From: Clytia hemisphaerica
Lineage: Eukaryota > Cnidaria > Hydrozoa > Leptothecata > Clytiidae
Direction of reading: 5' to 3'
DNA length: 64,000 bases
Assembly (NCBI GenBank): GCA_902728285.1
Contig: CACVBU010000797.1
Location: 434,001 to 498,000 of the forward strand
Shown here piece by piece: positions 11,456-23,084 of the stretch (its first letter is position 1; every line of letters begins with the position of its first letter). Position numbers and translations under genes: made by a program. Below the pieces are notes generated by a model. It made no database searches, was not told the DNA's origin, and worked only from the letters and a program-made list of their open reading frames with translations.

Positions 11456-11970
11456 AGAAACAGAAAGCAAAAATTAACAACAGTGAAGGAGGATTTAAGT
11501 AATTCATCTGAACGTGTTCAAAAGCATGGAAGTGCACTAAAAGTTCGTCTTAACTTTAAAAAGAACAAAATCAATCAAAAAAACCTTATAAAAACATTCC
11601 CCACACAATAAAGTGCGATAGCAGAAACTTGTTCCGAAACTTTGACACCAAAATCAAAATTTTCTGTAGACGAACAAGTTGATTCCGTCATCGAAGACAT
11701 CTATCAATCTATTGCAAGTAAAAGAGACAATGTATCAAAATTAGCTAGTTGAATACTTATGCATAACTTTGTTAAAAGAGCAGGCTCAACAAGTTGCATA
11801 GGAGCTATAGCTGACCATCACTTCAGAGCGCACAATCTGGAGATTTGTCGTACATTATTAAATATTACAAAACAACAAAAAAATAAAAAAACAAAACATC
11901 TCTTCAAACGAAAGAAAAAATTCCTGACAGAGATTGTGTATCACGGCAGCTGCCTCACCAAAGTTTGACA
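11456..11970 (+). pseudogene. Degenerate coding remnant, unidentified
   Basis: Downstream of a GACAG acceptor (to 11457) one frame reads as charged protein-like sequence (NSSERVQKHGSALKVRLNF, KFSVDEQVDSVIEDIYQSI, LMHNFVKRAGSTSCIGAIA) but is broken by stops near 11610 and 11750. It continues open to 11968 with a basic tail. The family is not recognised. It may be a decayed gene or transposon ORF. Confidence 0.3.
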
Positions 11971-12211
11971 CGTAAAATCAAAGATTCTGAGGGCAATTAT
12001 ATGCGTGTTCCTGTTATGGAAATAACTCTTTTTAAAGCTTTTGTCTGAACATTCTGAGGTGAAAGTCTATCAACGCAATTACGCGACGGTCGGAATTAGC
12101 ATCGGCAGTCCGAAGTATCTTAAACTTTGAAGTATCTTCTCTCGACGGTCGGAAGTAAAAACAAATTATTGCAGAATCAGTAAAATCTTGCTTTCAACGG
12201 CAAACAAAACA

Positions 12212-12245
12212 ATGGCTTCGTTCAGTGATGTGCTGAGCGAAAATT
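12212..12245 (+). CDS. Candidate first coding exon (MASFSDVLSEN)
   Basis: ATG at 12212 is followed by 11 codons and a consensus donor GTGAGT at 12246, giving a phase-1 exon. No firm downstream partner is identified: the nearest acceptor (13038) would create a stop at the junction. It could join distant phase-1 exons such as 32087-32131. Speculative. Confidence 0.25.
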
Positions 12246-13076
12246 GTGAGTAATTTTACTCTACGTCGAATGCAGCATCTGTCCATGAGAAAATGTAGAT
12301 AAAGAAGATTCAAAGCAAGAATTTAGTATTTTCTATTTCCTTGCTATCGACTGAACGTCAAAGAATCAAAACATACCTATTCTTCAAGTTGCTTTGCAGC
12401 ACGTGATTTTATAGCTGGTCTAACATTATTGATTCGTATTTTTACCTTCCCAAACTAAAACTAAATTCTTTCGTTTCTGGGGAATTCGTCAATAGTAAAC
12501 ATGTATATTGACACAGTCTGCTAGACATTAATATGGTAATATTTGTTCCTCATCTTTGATTCTTTCTACAGTGATCAGATTGACACATGCGCAATAAAAT
12601 TTATTTACTTGGTCCTCAGAGGTTGATATGATTTTTTGAAAACTCAACTTCTGATACTCAGGGTAATTGTGCAAAGTGAAATCCCTGAAAAACGCTATCT
12701 CACAATACACCCTAGATGGATAAACCTCTTATTTTTTGGCCTTTTTTTATTTAGCTTTATTAAAGTATATTTAATTTCGCACTATCATAAAAGTTTCATG
12801 TGATCTTAAATCTACCGCTAAAACGATTCTTTATGTACAACGCATGTGTAAGAAACCAAGACTTCATTTTTAACAAAACTGACCAATACTTGGAAATGCC
12901 TCTTCACTCGTTGCGCTTATTGCAGTGGCAAAAATTAATCAAATATCCATTAGGTTATATGTTCCGAAAGCTCAAAATCGTTTTTTTTTTATTTAAGGAA
13001 TAAAATTTGATGAGTAATATTTAAACTTTATTTTCTAGAAAACTCAAAGTTAACGTCAGAAAAGTTCAGATAAGAC

Positions 13077-13110
13077 ATGGCAGATGCAAAAGAAGACCAA
13101 ACCAAAAAAG
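13077..13110 (+). CDS. Candidate first coding exon (MADAKEDQTKK)
   Basis: A TTTTCTAG acceptor (to 13038) leads through a short untranslated segment to ATG at 13077, 11 charged codons and a GTAAAC donor at 13111 (phase 1). It resembles a short start exon. Its partner is unknown. Confidence 0.25.
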
Positions 13111-14116
13111 GTAAACACTTAAAAACTCGTTGAAAGCCTCAAAATGTTAGACGATAGTATCAGGAAAGATTTCTTTTAAATTGTAGGCTTATTTTGGTAA
13201 AAATGGTGGTTCAAAAGATTTCGTGTGGATTTAATTTCGTGAATCGACGATCCCAAAAAATCGAGAATTTTGCTTTTAGAAATTTAAAGCGGTTCGTGTA
13301 ATTCACGATGGGCAATCCAACGATGCATGATTTATGTCGATTTATGTTAATCATTCTAATTATGCACGAATAAGTGTTCATAATGCTAGCTACAAACATC
13401 ATATAACAATAACGAAAAAAAAATAAAAAAAATAATTTATCATAATCAGAATGATTAAAATAACGTATATCTTCTGTGTAGAAAAACCAAAAATTGATAG
13501 CGAGAGAAAGAAAATGTTCGCCGCATGCCTCACTCGTTTTTAAAATGAAGAAAGAAAAAACCTCTAGAAAATGCCTGGACGTCATAGAAAAGTTCTGGCG
13601 CGAAAAATTTATTAAAACACAAACTCACTTTTGTACGTTTATTATTTTTTTACGAACAGTGAATAAGATAAATAAGGAATCACTGGCTTCATTACTTTTG
13701 GCATGTTCTTATAAAAGCCTTTCACCAGCTGAATGGCAACTGGTGCTTTTATTTATTTGATCTATTTCTTTGTTTGATGATCAAGTTAATTCGTTTGATC
13801 TTTGATCTTTCCTAAAAAAGGTGAGTTTATACACGCGCTCTTCATTAAAAAAACGTTTCCTCTACTTTACCACAGTATTGTAAATTTTTTTTTATAACCC
13901 TGTCTCAATCCAATGCATTTGGTTGGTTTAATCGGAGAAACGTTTTTTTTAAAGAAAGAAAGCAAAAAGGTTACAAGATATTCAATTCAAAGCATGGGCT
14001 AGGCTATGTCATATCTCCCTCGCACCGTGCGTTAAACCTTCTTCTCTTCGGGATATGCGCTTTTGTTACAACTCCAATATTTCGAGATTTTCAATATTTT
14101 CGATATTTTTTCCAAG
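13111..14116. other. Non-coding sequence upstream of the helicase exon
   Basis: No convincing exon could be found, including the Walker A exon expected upstream of the helicase DEAH exon. The frames at 13211-13760 look like chance ORFs in AT-rich DNA. Confidence 0.35.
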
Positions 14117-14439
14117 AACACTGCATTGGTGTTGCAATAGACGAGGCCCATGTAATGGCAGAGTGGTTAGTGTCAAGTATTAATTAAATTCATTGCAGCA
14201 TTGATTCAAATTTTGAAAAGTGCTGGCAATTTTCTCTTTAAAGTTTTCCATTATTTATGTGTTTGCTGTATATACTCTTGAGGATAGACCTTTTGCAGAT
14301 CACGATGTCATGTTGAATTAATTAAAAACTCCAGCATCAAAACAATGACAAGAAGAAATTTCTTATGATATTTTGTTAACTTGTTGCTGTTTTGTCAATG
14401 TTTTTAAAAGTGAAAAGATTGTTGATAGTATATATTTTC

Positions 14440-14935
14440 AAAAAAAACTTATATATATTATATACTTATATGACCTTTGCGCTATTAATGATAGAGATGA
14501 TTTTTTCTCATATTATAATGATATATATCCGGAAGAGCTACAGTTGAAAGTTGAACATCATGGAACACATGCAACGTTTTTGGATCTAGATATAAGCATT
14601 GAAAATAACATCTTTCGCTACAAATTGTTTGACAAGAGAGACACCTTTCCCTTTTTCATCGTGAGAATGCCACATAAAGATAGTAATTTACCATCAATCA
14701 TCTTTTACAGTTCTATATATTCTGAGGTCTTACGCATTGCTCCACACTCTTCTTTTTGAAGATGTTCTGCCCAGAATTTCAGAACTTTTCAAGCGCATGC
14801 TCAATCAGGGAGCTGAAAGATCTTTCTTGCGAAAACAAATTGTAAAGTGTTTTGATAGATTTCCAGAGACTTTTATGAAATTCGGAGAATCTCTAAATGT
14901 TGTGATAAACTGGTACCAACAACAATCAATATTTA
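14440..14935 (+). pseudogene. Penelope-like element RT fragment in the helicase intron
   Basis: Translation gives the end of a PLE reverse transcriptase: DLCAIND (the active-site strand region), YPEELQLKVEHHGTHATFLD, LDISIENNIF, FIVRMPHKDSNLP and, after a frameshift near 14750, TLLFEDVLPRISELFKRM. It is colinear with the minus-strand copy at 23.4-25.1 kb. It is 5'-truncated and lacks an attached GIY-YIG domain. Confidence 0.75.
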
Positions 14936-14948
14936 TTTTTACGATATA

Positions 14949-14974
14949 TTTCGGATATATTTATCCATCATCAG
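14949..14974 (-). ncRNA. Hammerhead-ribozyme-like core next to a PLE
   Basis: On the minus strand the order is CTGATGA (14974-14968), a T, then GGATA-AATA-TATCC able to fold into a 5-bp stem II with a 4-base loop, then GAAA (14952-14949). This is the conserved catalytic core order of hammerhead ribozymes, which are known in the pseudo-LTRs of Penelope-like elements. It lies about 220 bp past the stop of the minus-strand PLE endonuclease (15194), the expected place. Stems I and III are not convincingly formed, so activity is doubtful. Confidence 0.45.
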
Positions 14975-15193
14975 GTCTAAAAGAATAAAAACAGTTAAAA
15001 ACAGTTATATAGATTTAAAAATTATATAAGGTAAATTTCAAAAAAATGCAACGCATCCCTTCACTACATACACATAAGACACTATAAATGAATAAGCAAA
15101 ATTGAATTGATACAGAAAATAAAAGGAAAAATTAGAAAAAATACATACAAGTATATAAATTGCTCAGGGAGTATAGACGTAGCGTTTTGGGAA

Positions 15194-15720
15194 TTAAATT
15201 TTAATTACCAAAGCCCTACTTCTATACTCGTCTTTTGTATTAAGAGATGGCTTATGCTCATTAATCATTAATGCCTCAAGGGCCATTAAATAAAATGTTG
15301 AACGTGACGTAGTACAAAGAATTGATACGTTCTCAATTGATAGCTCGATACCACAATCCTTAAAATGATTCCCCACGGGGCCAGATCTTTTGTGTTCTTT
15401 AAGTCGTGTGATTAAATGACGGATCGTTTGACCGACATAGCACGATTGGCATCGTGAACAACAAATTTTATAAACCACGCGACTTTTGAAACACTTTTCA
15501 ACTGGAGGTTTCATACTTGGTAAATCCATTTTAAGTTTTTTCGAGGTAAAAATGATTTTACACGGAACTTTCAATTTCTTTAGCGAACTTTCAAAGCTAT
15601 CCGACACTTTACCGCGATATTCGATAAAAACCATTTTCTCATCCACTTTGTCTTCTTCGTCATTCTTGTCATCTTCCTCGTTTTTACTAGACAGGAGACC
15701 CGTCGTGTGTTTTTTTATAA
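15194..15720 (-). pseudogene. PLE GIY-YIG endonuclease fragment
   Basis: The minus-strand frame carries a Cys-containing segment and GIY-YIG core: VVYKICCSRCQSCYVGQTIR (domain start), TRLKEHKRSGPVGNHFKDC and a C-terminal EALMINEHKPSLN containing the conserved Glu and Asn. In PLEs this nuclease follows the RT and cuts target DNA. Only the C-terminal part (about 170 residues with an acidic linker before it) is present. It is head-to-head with the plus-strand RT fragment at 14.4 kb, so two PLE insertions share this intron. Confidence 0.8.
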
Positions 15721-15770
15721 TTTGATGTACACAAGACGGGTTTGAGCTGTGAGTCCAATATTGGACTCAC
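15698..15770. repeat. Two adjacent hairpins, one a perfect 22-bp palindrome
   Basis: ACCCGTCGTGTGT at about 15698 pairs with ACACAAGACGGGT ending near 15741 (one mismatch). Directly after it, 15749-15770 is a perfect palindrome with half-site GTGAGTCCAAT. They sit at the 5' side of the PLE endonuclease fragment and may mark its truncation point or another element's end. Confidence 0.6.
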
Positions 15771-16299
15771 ATTTTTTACAGTGGGAAATTCGAATTTAGC
15801 GCTGTCCTCACTTACTAAGATAAAAACCAAATTTCGGAAGTTGCGTTTTCTCTAAGAAAGTATGACCAGTAAAAGAATAACAAAATTTGATTGGCTATGT
15901 TTTCAACCGTTATTAGGATCTGAGAAATTCAAAGTCTCAGCCCATACCATGCTATACATTTCGCCATCAGTTTATCAAAGAAGAAATCATAGCATGGATT
16001 CCCAGGCTACGTTTTTACCGTTTCGAATTATGTTAGATAAAGTTCTAGATATTATTGGTTCGAAGAACTGCGTTGGATATTGATTGTTTCGAAGATTGTT
16101 TTCGAATCTTTAAATGGTTTTTTAGCACAACTGCATTTTTGAAAAATTGAAACATTTTTTTTTTTTTTTTTTTTTAAATATTATGTATTGTATATTAGTT
16201 TTCTCAGTCATTTTCTTTTTCGTTCTTTCCCTTACAGACGGCAGCACGGACTTTAGGTGTCAAACCGGGTTCTGGGCCTACTTTTTGAAAATTTGTGTT
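15771..16299. other. Non-coding intronic sequence
   Basis: Includes a T22-like run near 16156-16176. The open frame at 15862-16083 has no recognisable features. Nothing else is supported. Confidence 0.35.
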
Positions 16300-16640
16300 T
16301 TTTGATACTTGTATTTTGTCGTTTGTCTTGTTCTTGTCTGTTGTTTACCCTTTTTTGTTTCTTTGTATTTGTGTTTTAGTTTGTTTGGACTGCGGGTCGG
16401 TTCAGGGTTATGGAATCTGGGGAGGCTGAGTGTTGGACGTCCTTAAAACATGTTTAAAGCCGCTGCGCCTGTCGCAAGTCAGGGACTCCAGATTGCATTG
16501 GTTTGGTTTTTGGTGTTTGTGTTTTTTCTGTTTGGCTTTTTAAACTTTATGTCTATTGGTTTGTTGGTTCTTTTTCGCATGAAATTCTCATGTTTGATTG
16601 GTTTGATTTATATATTTAGAAAAATTCAAAAAAATGGAAA
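16300..16640 (+). repeat. Dispersed repeat, copy A
   Basis: The block around GGAGGCTGAGTGTTGGACGT and TTGATTGGTTTGATTTATAT recurs in inverse orientation at 61668-62010 with high identity by eye over about 330 bp. It has no ORF. It could be the end of an unrecognised retroelement. Confidence 0.65.
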
Positions 16641-18102
16641 AAAACGTATAATTATAAAAATATTAGTGCCTTTTTATGTTTCATCTTTATTTTATTTAGT
16701 ACTTTCAACACTTTCTCTCCTTGAGGTCAGATCTCTGATCTCACCATATATATAACTCGTGTTTAACAAAATCATCTTCCATTTTCCTACCTTTTTGTCC
16801 TTGTTCTCTTCAGGGGATTTGCTGATTTCCAAAAGAAAGTTTTCCGGAAGTATTATGCCAATCTTGTTCAATTGAGGACCTTGCTAGGTGACAACATTTC
16901 GTTTGCACTTTTCACTGCAACTGCTTCACGGTTAATGGAGTTGAAAAACTTTGAGTCACTTGGGCTGACACCAGATGATTTTACAAGAGTCCTTCTTGAT
17001 CCTGACTGAAAGAACATTTATTATCAGGTACAAATGGTCCCTAAAGTCAGTCTGTCCATCATTTTTGCCTTTGTAATTCAAGATATTGTGAACAATGGTG
17101 ATTCCTCCAAACGTCGCTTGATCTACTGTCAAACACGTAAACGTTGTGCACTTTTGTTCAACATGTTTACCTTACATCTTGGCCAAAATTTGTACAGTGG
17201 TGCTGTTCCAGATCCAAGATTGAGAAGGGTAGACATGTTCCATGGGAGGACACCTGATTCCGTTAAGAGTCATACTCTTGATCAGGTGATCAAGCAGGAT
17301 ACACACTTGCGTGTTGTGATCTGCACCATAGCTTTTGGTATGGGTGTGAATTGCAGAGGTGCGAATGAGTCTATCCATTTTGGTCCTTCAAAGTCAATCA
17401 CCTCATTTGTGCAGGAAAGTGGGCGTATTGGTAGAAATGGTGAGCCAAGTATAAGTCGCCTATTTTATACCAGTGCGCTTACAAGCAAAGTGGATGCTAA
17501 AATGAGAGACTTTGTACAAAAATCATCTAAATGCCAAAGAATATGATCTTATCAAATTTTTCAGCATCCAATCAGTCTGAGTTTGCATGTGATTGTGAGT
17601 GCTGCGATGCTTGTGCCCTTAAGTGTGAATGTCCTGAAAAGAAGTGGAACCCTATTGAGTTTGGACTACAGAGCCAGAATAGCACCCCAACCAAACAACG
17701 TGTGATTTTAGATTCTAACCTCGATCTATTAAGGGAGAGACTTACAACTTACAAAAACACTTTTTTAGAAGTTGATATCAAACCTGTTGGTATTCCCTCC
17801 CCATACATGGAATTTGATGATTTCCAAATTAGGTCAATCATTAAGAATGCCACTAAAGTTTTTACTTTTGCAGATGTGTATTTTTTTGGATTTATTTGGA
17901 GAAGAGAACAAGCCATTCAAATAAAAAAAAATGGGGGGAGTTATTTGAGGACATTGAGATGGACTCATTGTTTTTAAACAATACAACAGATTTTTATACC
18001 TCAACAAGTGTCATTGGTGATGAGTGGTATGAAATTGCAAACGATCCATCATTGGCTGACACACTTAGTGACTATATAGTCAAGAAGTATAAAACCTTCA
18101 AC

Positions 18103-18448
18103 AGGACCCTGCCGACGCACCGGACTGTCCGGTGTATTTGTCCGGTGGCAAAAAGTATCCTTTCGCTACACCGGACGCAATAAGTCCGGTGTCAGTCCGG
18201 TGTTGCATACAGGGAATTTTGGACGCCGGACATTTACGAAACAAAAAATTAAGAAACACCGGACGCACCGGACTGGTCATGTCCGGTGTTTTGATTGTCC
18301 GGTGGAAAGAAATATCCTTCTTCAACACCGGACATCCGACTTCCTTAAGTCCGGTGTAGAGATTGTCCGGTGGTAAAAAAAATTCTCATTTTACACCGGA
18401 CTTTCGCGTGTCCGGTGTTCGTTAAGTCCGGTGCGTCGGCAGGGTCCT
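18103..18448. mobile_element. MITE built of CACCGGAC words, inside the helicase ORF
   Basis: The 346-bp element starts AGGACCCTGCCGACGCACC and ends in its exact complement; the inverted repeat is 23 bp and perfect. It is flanked by the perfect 8-bp duplication CCTTCAAC (18095-18102 and 18449-18456). The 8-mer CACCGGAC or its complement occurs about 16 times inside. An 8-bp duplication fits hAT- or P-type transposition. Removing the element and one duplication would rejoin the helicase frame, which then stops six codons later at 18477. Confidence 0.85.
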
Positions 18449-18783
18449 CCTTCAACTACTTAAAATGGAAACAATAAAGACAAAACTCACAAAACAAAAA
18501 GACAATATAAATACAACAAAAATCTATAATGAACATTCACAGAAAATCAATCAGGTTGGAATTGAAAAGGAAAAAATGATGACATAGACATCCATCAATG
18601 CAAAACTAGTGATCTAAAGTGACTACAAGGAAGAAAGCGACTCAATATGAGTCAAAAAATATTTCAAGAAAACACATTATCTGTTCCTCAGTTTTCGACC
18701 TACACAGGATTTCGGCCATTTGTGAAAATATCCTCCTACATGATGGAAATAGGGTTGTGTAGGTAGGCCAAGCAGTGTTAATT

Positions 18784-20726
18784 CAGTGGCGTCACTAGGG
18801 TGTCGCTCCTGAAGACTCAGCGACACCCTTTTTTGACAAACAAAAGTTTTTGAAAGACAAGAAATAAAAAGCGCTGGTAAGAGGACGATACGGACACGCG
18901 CGGAGTGCGGCTTTTTTAGAAAATCACGTCGCCTTCAATGGGCGGTTTTCAATTGACGGAGATATTTAGATTTTAATAAATTTACGGCACCAAATCAAAA
19001 TTCAGTATTGCGATTCCTTAGCTTAGTAGAGCTCGGTAGAAATGAAGACAGCTCTGGGACCGTAAAATAAGAAATTTTTCTTCACTTTGGCCTTCATCGT
19101 CTGCACAAAAACAATGACACGGCTACCGACTTTAATATTTATTGTTATCCTCTTTGTTAAATTGTTAGCAGAACAAAACAGGTCTCGTCGGTGACCGTAA
19201 ATTATAATTATTTTATCAGAAAACGAGTAGAAGAGGATGGGACTCATTGAATGCAAGATCTTTCTTCGATTATATTATGATGTGAGACTATTACCATGAG
19301 AGAGCCGAGAGATATATTTGGAATACTGTATCAGAAAATTTTTTCAAGACCTGATCCCGACCTGATAGTGCTTCTCTTGTTTTTGGGAAGAATTGAACTG
19401 ATGAAGAAAAAAGAATGCTATTATTCGTCGTAAAGACAGCAAAAGTTGCTTGTTTCCAGAATGGCAAATAATAAAGTAAAGATTTGTGATTGAACATTGA
19501 CTATCGTATGTGGCAATATATAAGTGAGAGTACTTGTACAGATCCTATGCTGTAGTTCTGTATTCTGATTGGATTGCATGACATGATATTGTATATACTG
19601 TAATGGATAGATGATAGACAGTTCTTGGTTTTTGACTGGTTGTGGTTTCTTGTTGTTTTATGAATTTGAGACTTTACAGACAATGACATCTTTCGTTTTC
19701 GAAGAACATAAAATTGTCGGTGCTTATTTTCAGTGACAGCTATACGAGATCAAGACTCAAGAAAATGTTTTTGTTTGGGGGGGGTTGATTACATTGTTTT
19801 GTATACGGTATTTTAGCCTGCTAGACTAAAGTAATTTTTATTTATTTTGTTGAAGGTTATTTTTATGATCAGCTTTGTAAAAATCATACAAAATACTTTT
19901 ATGTCAAATCACAAAATTATCACTCAAGAAACGAATTTGTCTCTTGTTGACTTTTCCATATAACACGAACATAACTTTTTGAAAAAAATGAACAAATTTT
20001 TCCTTCACTCTCCATCGGCACACTTTACAATAGAATTTCATTTTATATTTTACAAAAGGAGCGCATAAACTGTAAGACGGAGAGTTTGTTTAATCTAATC
20101 TTACAGAGCCAATCAGAAGTTAGAAAAAAAGACAAAATAAAAAAGTTCTAGATAATGTTTTGATATTATGTTTTGTGTGTGGTGTGATTTCATATTTTTG
20201 TCAGTTGATAAGCTACCAATTTACTGTCCCTAAGCTATTTATTCAGTCACAACTTAACCATCAGATTTATCCAAGTGACTGAATCAAACTAGCTTAGATT
20301 TCTAGGCTAATAGTACATATGAGAAAGAGTAATATATAGCGGTACCATTTTAGTTTCGTCCGGGAATTTCCCTAGGACAAAAGAAATTTCCCAAAGGGCA
20401 ATATCATTCTTTTAGAAACCACAAGCTATTATTACGAACGAGACACTCACTCTTTGAATATTTTCGATCAAATGTGTGGCTCTGCCACCCATTCAACAAA
20501 TGGTAAACTCGTCTAATGGTGAGATGCCGGTTAACCACGTGCAACGTGGCCTGTGTTTGGGGTTCACAGGTATTGGGATCTGCAGCCCATAACGTCCCCC
20601 GGTTGTTTGGAAGTATTTGGGCGTTAGATTTTAACACCACCCTAATGAAATTAATAACCACCCTCTAACCGCCCATTTGAAAATTGAAATTTGCGACACC
20701 CCTTGAAAATCCTGGCTACGCCACTG
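18784..20726. mobile_element. hAT-like non-autonomous element, about 1.9 kb
   Basis: The ends read CAGTGGCGTCACTAGG and, inverted, CAGTGGCGTAGCCAGG, a hAT-type terminus. The 7-bp GTTAATT abuts both ends (18777-18783 and 20727-20733) as a target duplication. I find no transposase in the 1.9 kb inside; the ORFs there (for example 19023-19256 and 20404-20661 on the minus strand) show no recognisable motif. A degenerate autonomous copy cannot be excluded. Confidence 0.6.
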
Positions 20727-20869
20727 GTTAATTAGACACCACCACAGATAAAAGATAGTAAAAAGATGTGTTTATTGAAAGTATAAAACGCGCGCAATAA
20801 TATAAAATAAACTTATCAGAGAGAAAAGTAGAATCAATCAGAAATATTACAACACTGGTAATCATGAAT

Positions 20870-22634
20870 ACAAAAGAATTTACAAAATTGCCAAAAACAA
20901 AGTAAATCATGAAATAAGGCGAAGCAAATACATCTACTTCAAAGAATTTTTCGAAAACACCAACATCAATTCTCAAAAATGGAAAACTAATTATCGACCC
21001 TGAACAAATAGCTGAATCAATCAATAAATACTACACGAATGTCGCATCTGATCTTGTGAAAAAATTACCAAAATCAAATTCTACCTTCACTTCTTATCTC
21101 AAAAATATGAAAAATCCTGTGGACAGTTTTTACTGCAGATTCACAAACACAGAAGAGATAAGTGAAATTATAGATTCTCTCAATCAAAACAAAACCGAAG
21201 ACATTTACAGAATTCCAATTAGAGTCCTAAAAGACCTAAAAGAAGTTATCTCTGATCCGCTTGCTCCAATTTATAATAAAACTTTCTCCAAAGGAGTTTT
21301 CCCAACAAGCTCAAGTTGGCTAAAGTAATTCCCTTACACAAAGGTGGAGACCAGAGCACTCCCAAAAACTTTCGCCCAATATCTATCTTACCAATTTTCG
21401 ATAAGATACTAGAAAAACTTATGCACTCTCGACTTATCTCTTACATCAAAAAACATAAAATATTGAATAATGCTCAATATGGATTTCAAAAACATAAATC
21501 CACCAGTCTGGCTATCATAGATTTATTAAGTAAACTTTCAAAGTCGTTAAAAAACAAGTTGTTCTCCTGTCGTATCTTCTTAGATCTAGCAAAAGCATTC
21601 GATACGGTAAGTCATGAAATTCTCTTACATAAACTTGATCACTATGGAATCCGAGGAACTTCGAATAACTGGTTTAGATCATACCTATCGAATCGAAAAC
21701 AATGTGTATCAGTTGCCAATAAGCTTTCCACCCATCAAGAAATTAGCTATGGAATACCACAGGGATCAATACTGGGACCTCTTCTATTTATTCTATACAT
21801 AAACGACATAATGCAATCCTCAAAAAAACTATATTTTGTACAGTTTGCTGATGACACCTGTCTTTTCATGGAAAACAAAAATAAAGTTACCCTAGCTGAC
21901 CAACTAAACTCGGAACTAACTCTAGTTAGTGACTGGTTAGTGTCAAACAAACTTAGTCTCAATGTTAAAAAATCTAACTTCCTTTTTTTAGCAATCAAAG
22001 AGATAAAGATCCTCCAGAACTGAAGATTCAAAACACCATCATTGAAAACAAGGAAGTGGTTAAGTACTTAGGTATACTAATTGATAATAAACTTAAATGG
22101 AGTCATCAAATAAGATCTATCTCTCAGAAAATTTCCCGAGGTATTAGCATTTTACACTCCACAAAGTTTTTAGTACCACCTGCAACTCTTTCAAATATCT
22201 ATTTTTCTTTCATACAATCTCACCTTTTAAATGGTGTCCTTGCTTGGGGATCACCGTTAAGTCATCTAGGAGAGCTAAACGAATTGGTAAATAAAGCTGA
22301 TAAAGTTATTAATAAATATTGCAACTCAAAGGTACTTCACTTAGACCAACTATACCAAATCGAGTGTTGTAAGTTAATCTTTAAATTTAAACAAGAAATT
22401 CTCCCTGAAAACATTAAACAAATGATTAATCAGAGTAACCTCTTACACCAAATAAACACACGACAAGCTGACAATCAAGGAATGTTTATTAACCATTTCA
22501 ACACATACTTCCCACTTCAAACTCTCTCATGTAGATTTTGGAATGCCAACTGTCACGATCTATATCAACCAGACTCTTCCATTTCATCCTTTACCAAAAA
22601 CTTAAAGGAACGTTTTCTTCAGCAAAACGACTAA
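20870..22634 (+). pseudogene. Reverse transcriptase of the CR1/L2-like LINE
   Basis: Three frames in series cover the RT: IDPEQIAESINKYYTNVASD upstream, then NFRPISILPIFDKILEK (about 21370), NAQYGFQKHKSTSLAI, FLDLAKAFDTVSHEILL (about 21580), YGIPQGSILGPLLFILYIND (about 21750) and FADDTCLFME (about 21845). The post-RT part has KYLGILIDNKLKW and runs to a stop at 22634. Frame breaks lie near 21322 and 22020, and an apparent deletion interrupts the pre-RT part near 20985. No endonuclease domain remains. Confidence 0.85.
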
Positions 22635-23045
22635 CATATCTCTTTTTTTTTCTTTTGTTTGACGTGTAAATAATTATACATACCTGTTTCTTTATTAAGT
22701 CTTCTCTGTTTCCAGCACTTTGAAATCATAAAAAAAATTGATCCCAATTTTTCTTTTCTTGGTGCAAATACACCTACTAAATGAAGGAACTGCTACTTAG
22801 TTTACACACAGTTTATCATAATTTAACCTACGATTTTCTTAGTTATAGTTTATATTTTTTATTTTTTATTTTATTTCATTTATTTAGTTTGTCCTTTCTT
22901 TCCCCCCTTACATTATTTACTCAATTTATTTGTCTTTTTATCATCAACAATATTATTGATATAGTTAAATTTTTAACCTGTACATAGGCCGAAAACCCCA
23001 AGGGGTTAACACATGTACATAGAGTTCATATCAAAACATATTCAA
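22635..23045 (+). other. 3' UTR of the CR1/L2-like LINE
   Basis: Pyrimidine-rich, with no ORF of note. Ends at the ATATC microsatellite. Confidence 0.5.
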
Positions 23046-23084
23046 GAATATATATCATATCATATCATATATCATAACTAAAAC

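Larger units (their letters stand above)
14117..18477 (+). pseudogene. RecQ-like superfamily 2 DNA helicase, broken
   Basis: Exon 14117-14165 carries the DEAH box (IGVAIDEAHVMAEW) between a TTTTTTCCAAG acceptor and a GTTAGT donor. Exon 16814 onward follows a TCTCTTCAG acceptor, and the split Trp codon (TG/G) rejoins in phase to give EW-GFADFQ, as in RecQ proteins. Then come motif III (ALFTATAS), RRLIYCQTRKR, FHGRTPDSVKS, motif V (VVICTIAFGMGVNC) and the arginine-finger motif VI (FVQESGRIGRNGE), followed by a Cys-rich segment (CDCECCDACALKCEC) like the RecQ zinc region. RecQ enzymes unwind DNA in the 3'-5' direction using ATP. Breaks: TGA at about 17008 where a CGA Arg is expected, frameshifts near 17540 and at an A-run near 17930, and a MITE at 18103-18448. 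The Walker A exon is not in the window. Confidence 0.8.
20734..23080 (+). mobile_element. CR1/L2-like LINE, 5'-truncated
   Basis: Pre-RT sequence (from about 20870), RT and 3' UTR are present, and the element ends in an (ATATC)n microsatellite at about 23046-23077. It sits directly beyond the hAT-like element's target duplication. The 3' UTR carries the hairpin-forming AACCCCTTGGGG complement near 22990-23010. Confidence 0.7.

Noticed and set aside
13211..13760. Overlapping 124- and 88-codon ORFs
   Set aside because: Composition and lack of splice context suggest chance ORFs in AT-rich DNA.
18098..18359. ORFs on both strands rich in TGPVR/SGGKK
   Set aside because: They are translations of the CACCGGAC word repeats of the MITE.
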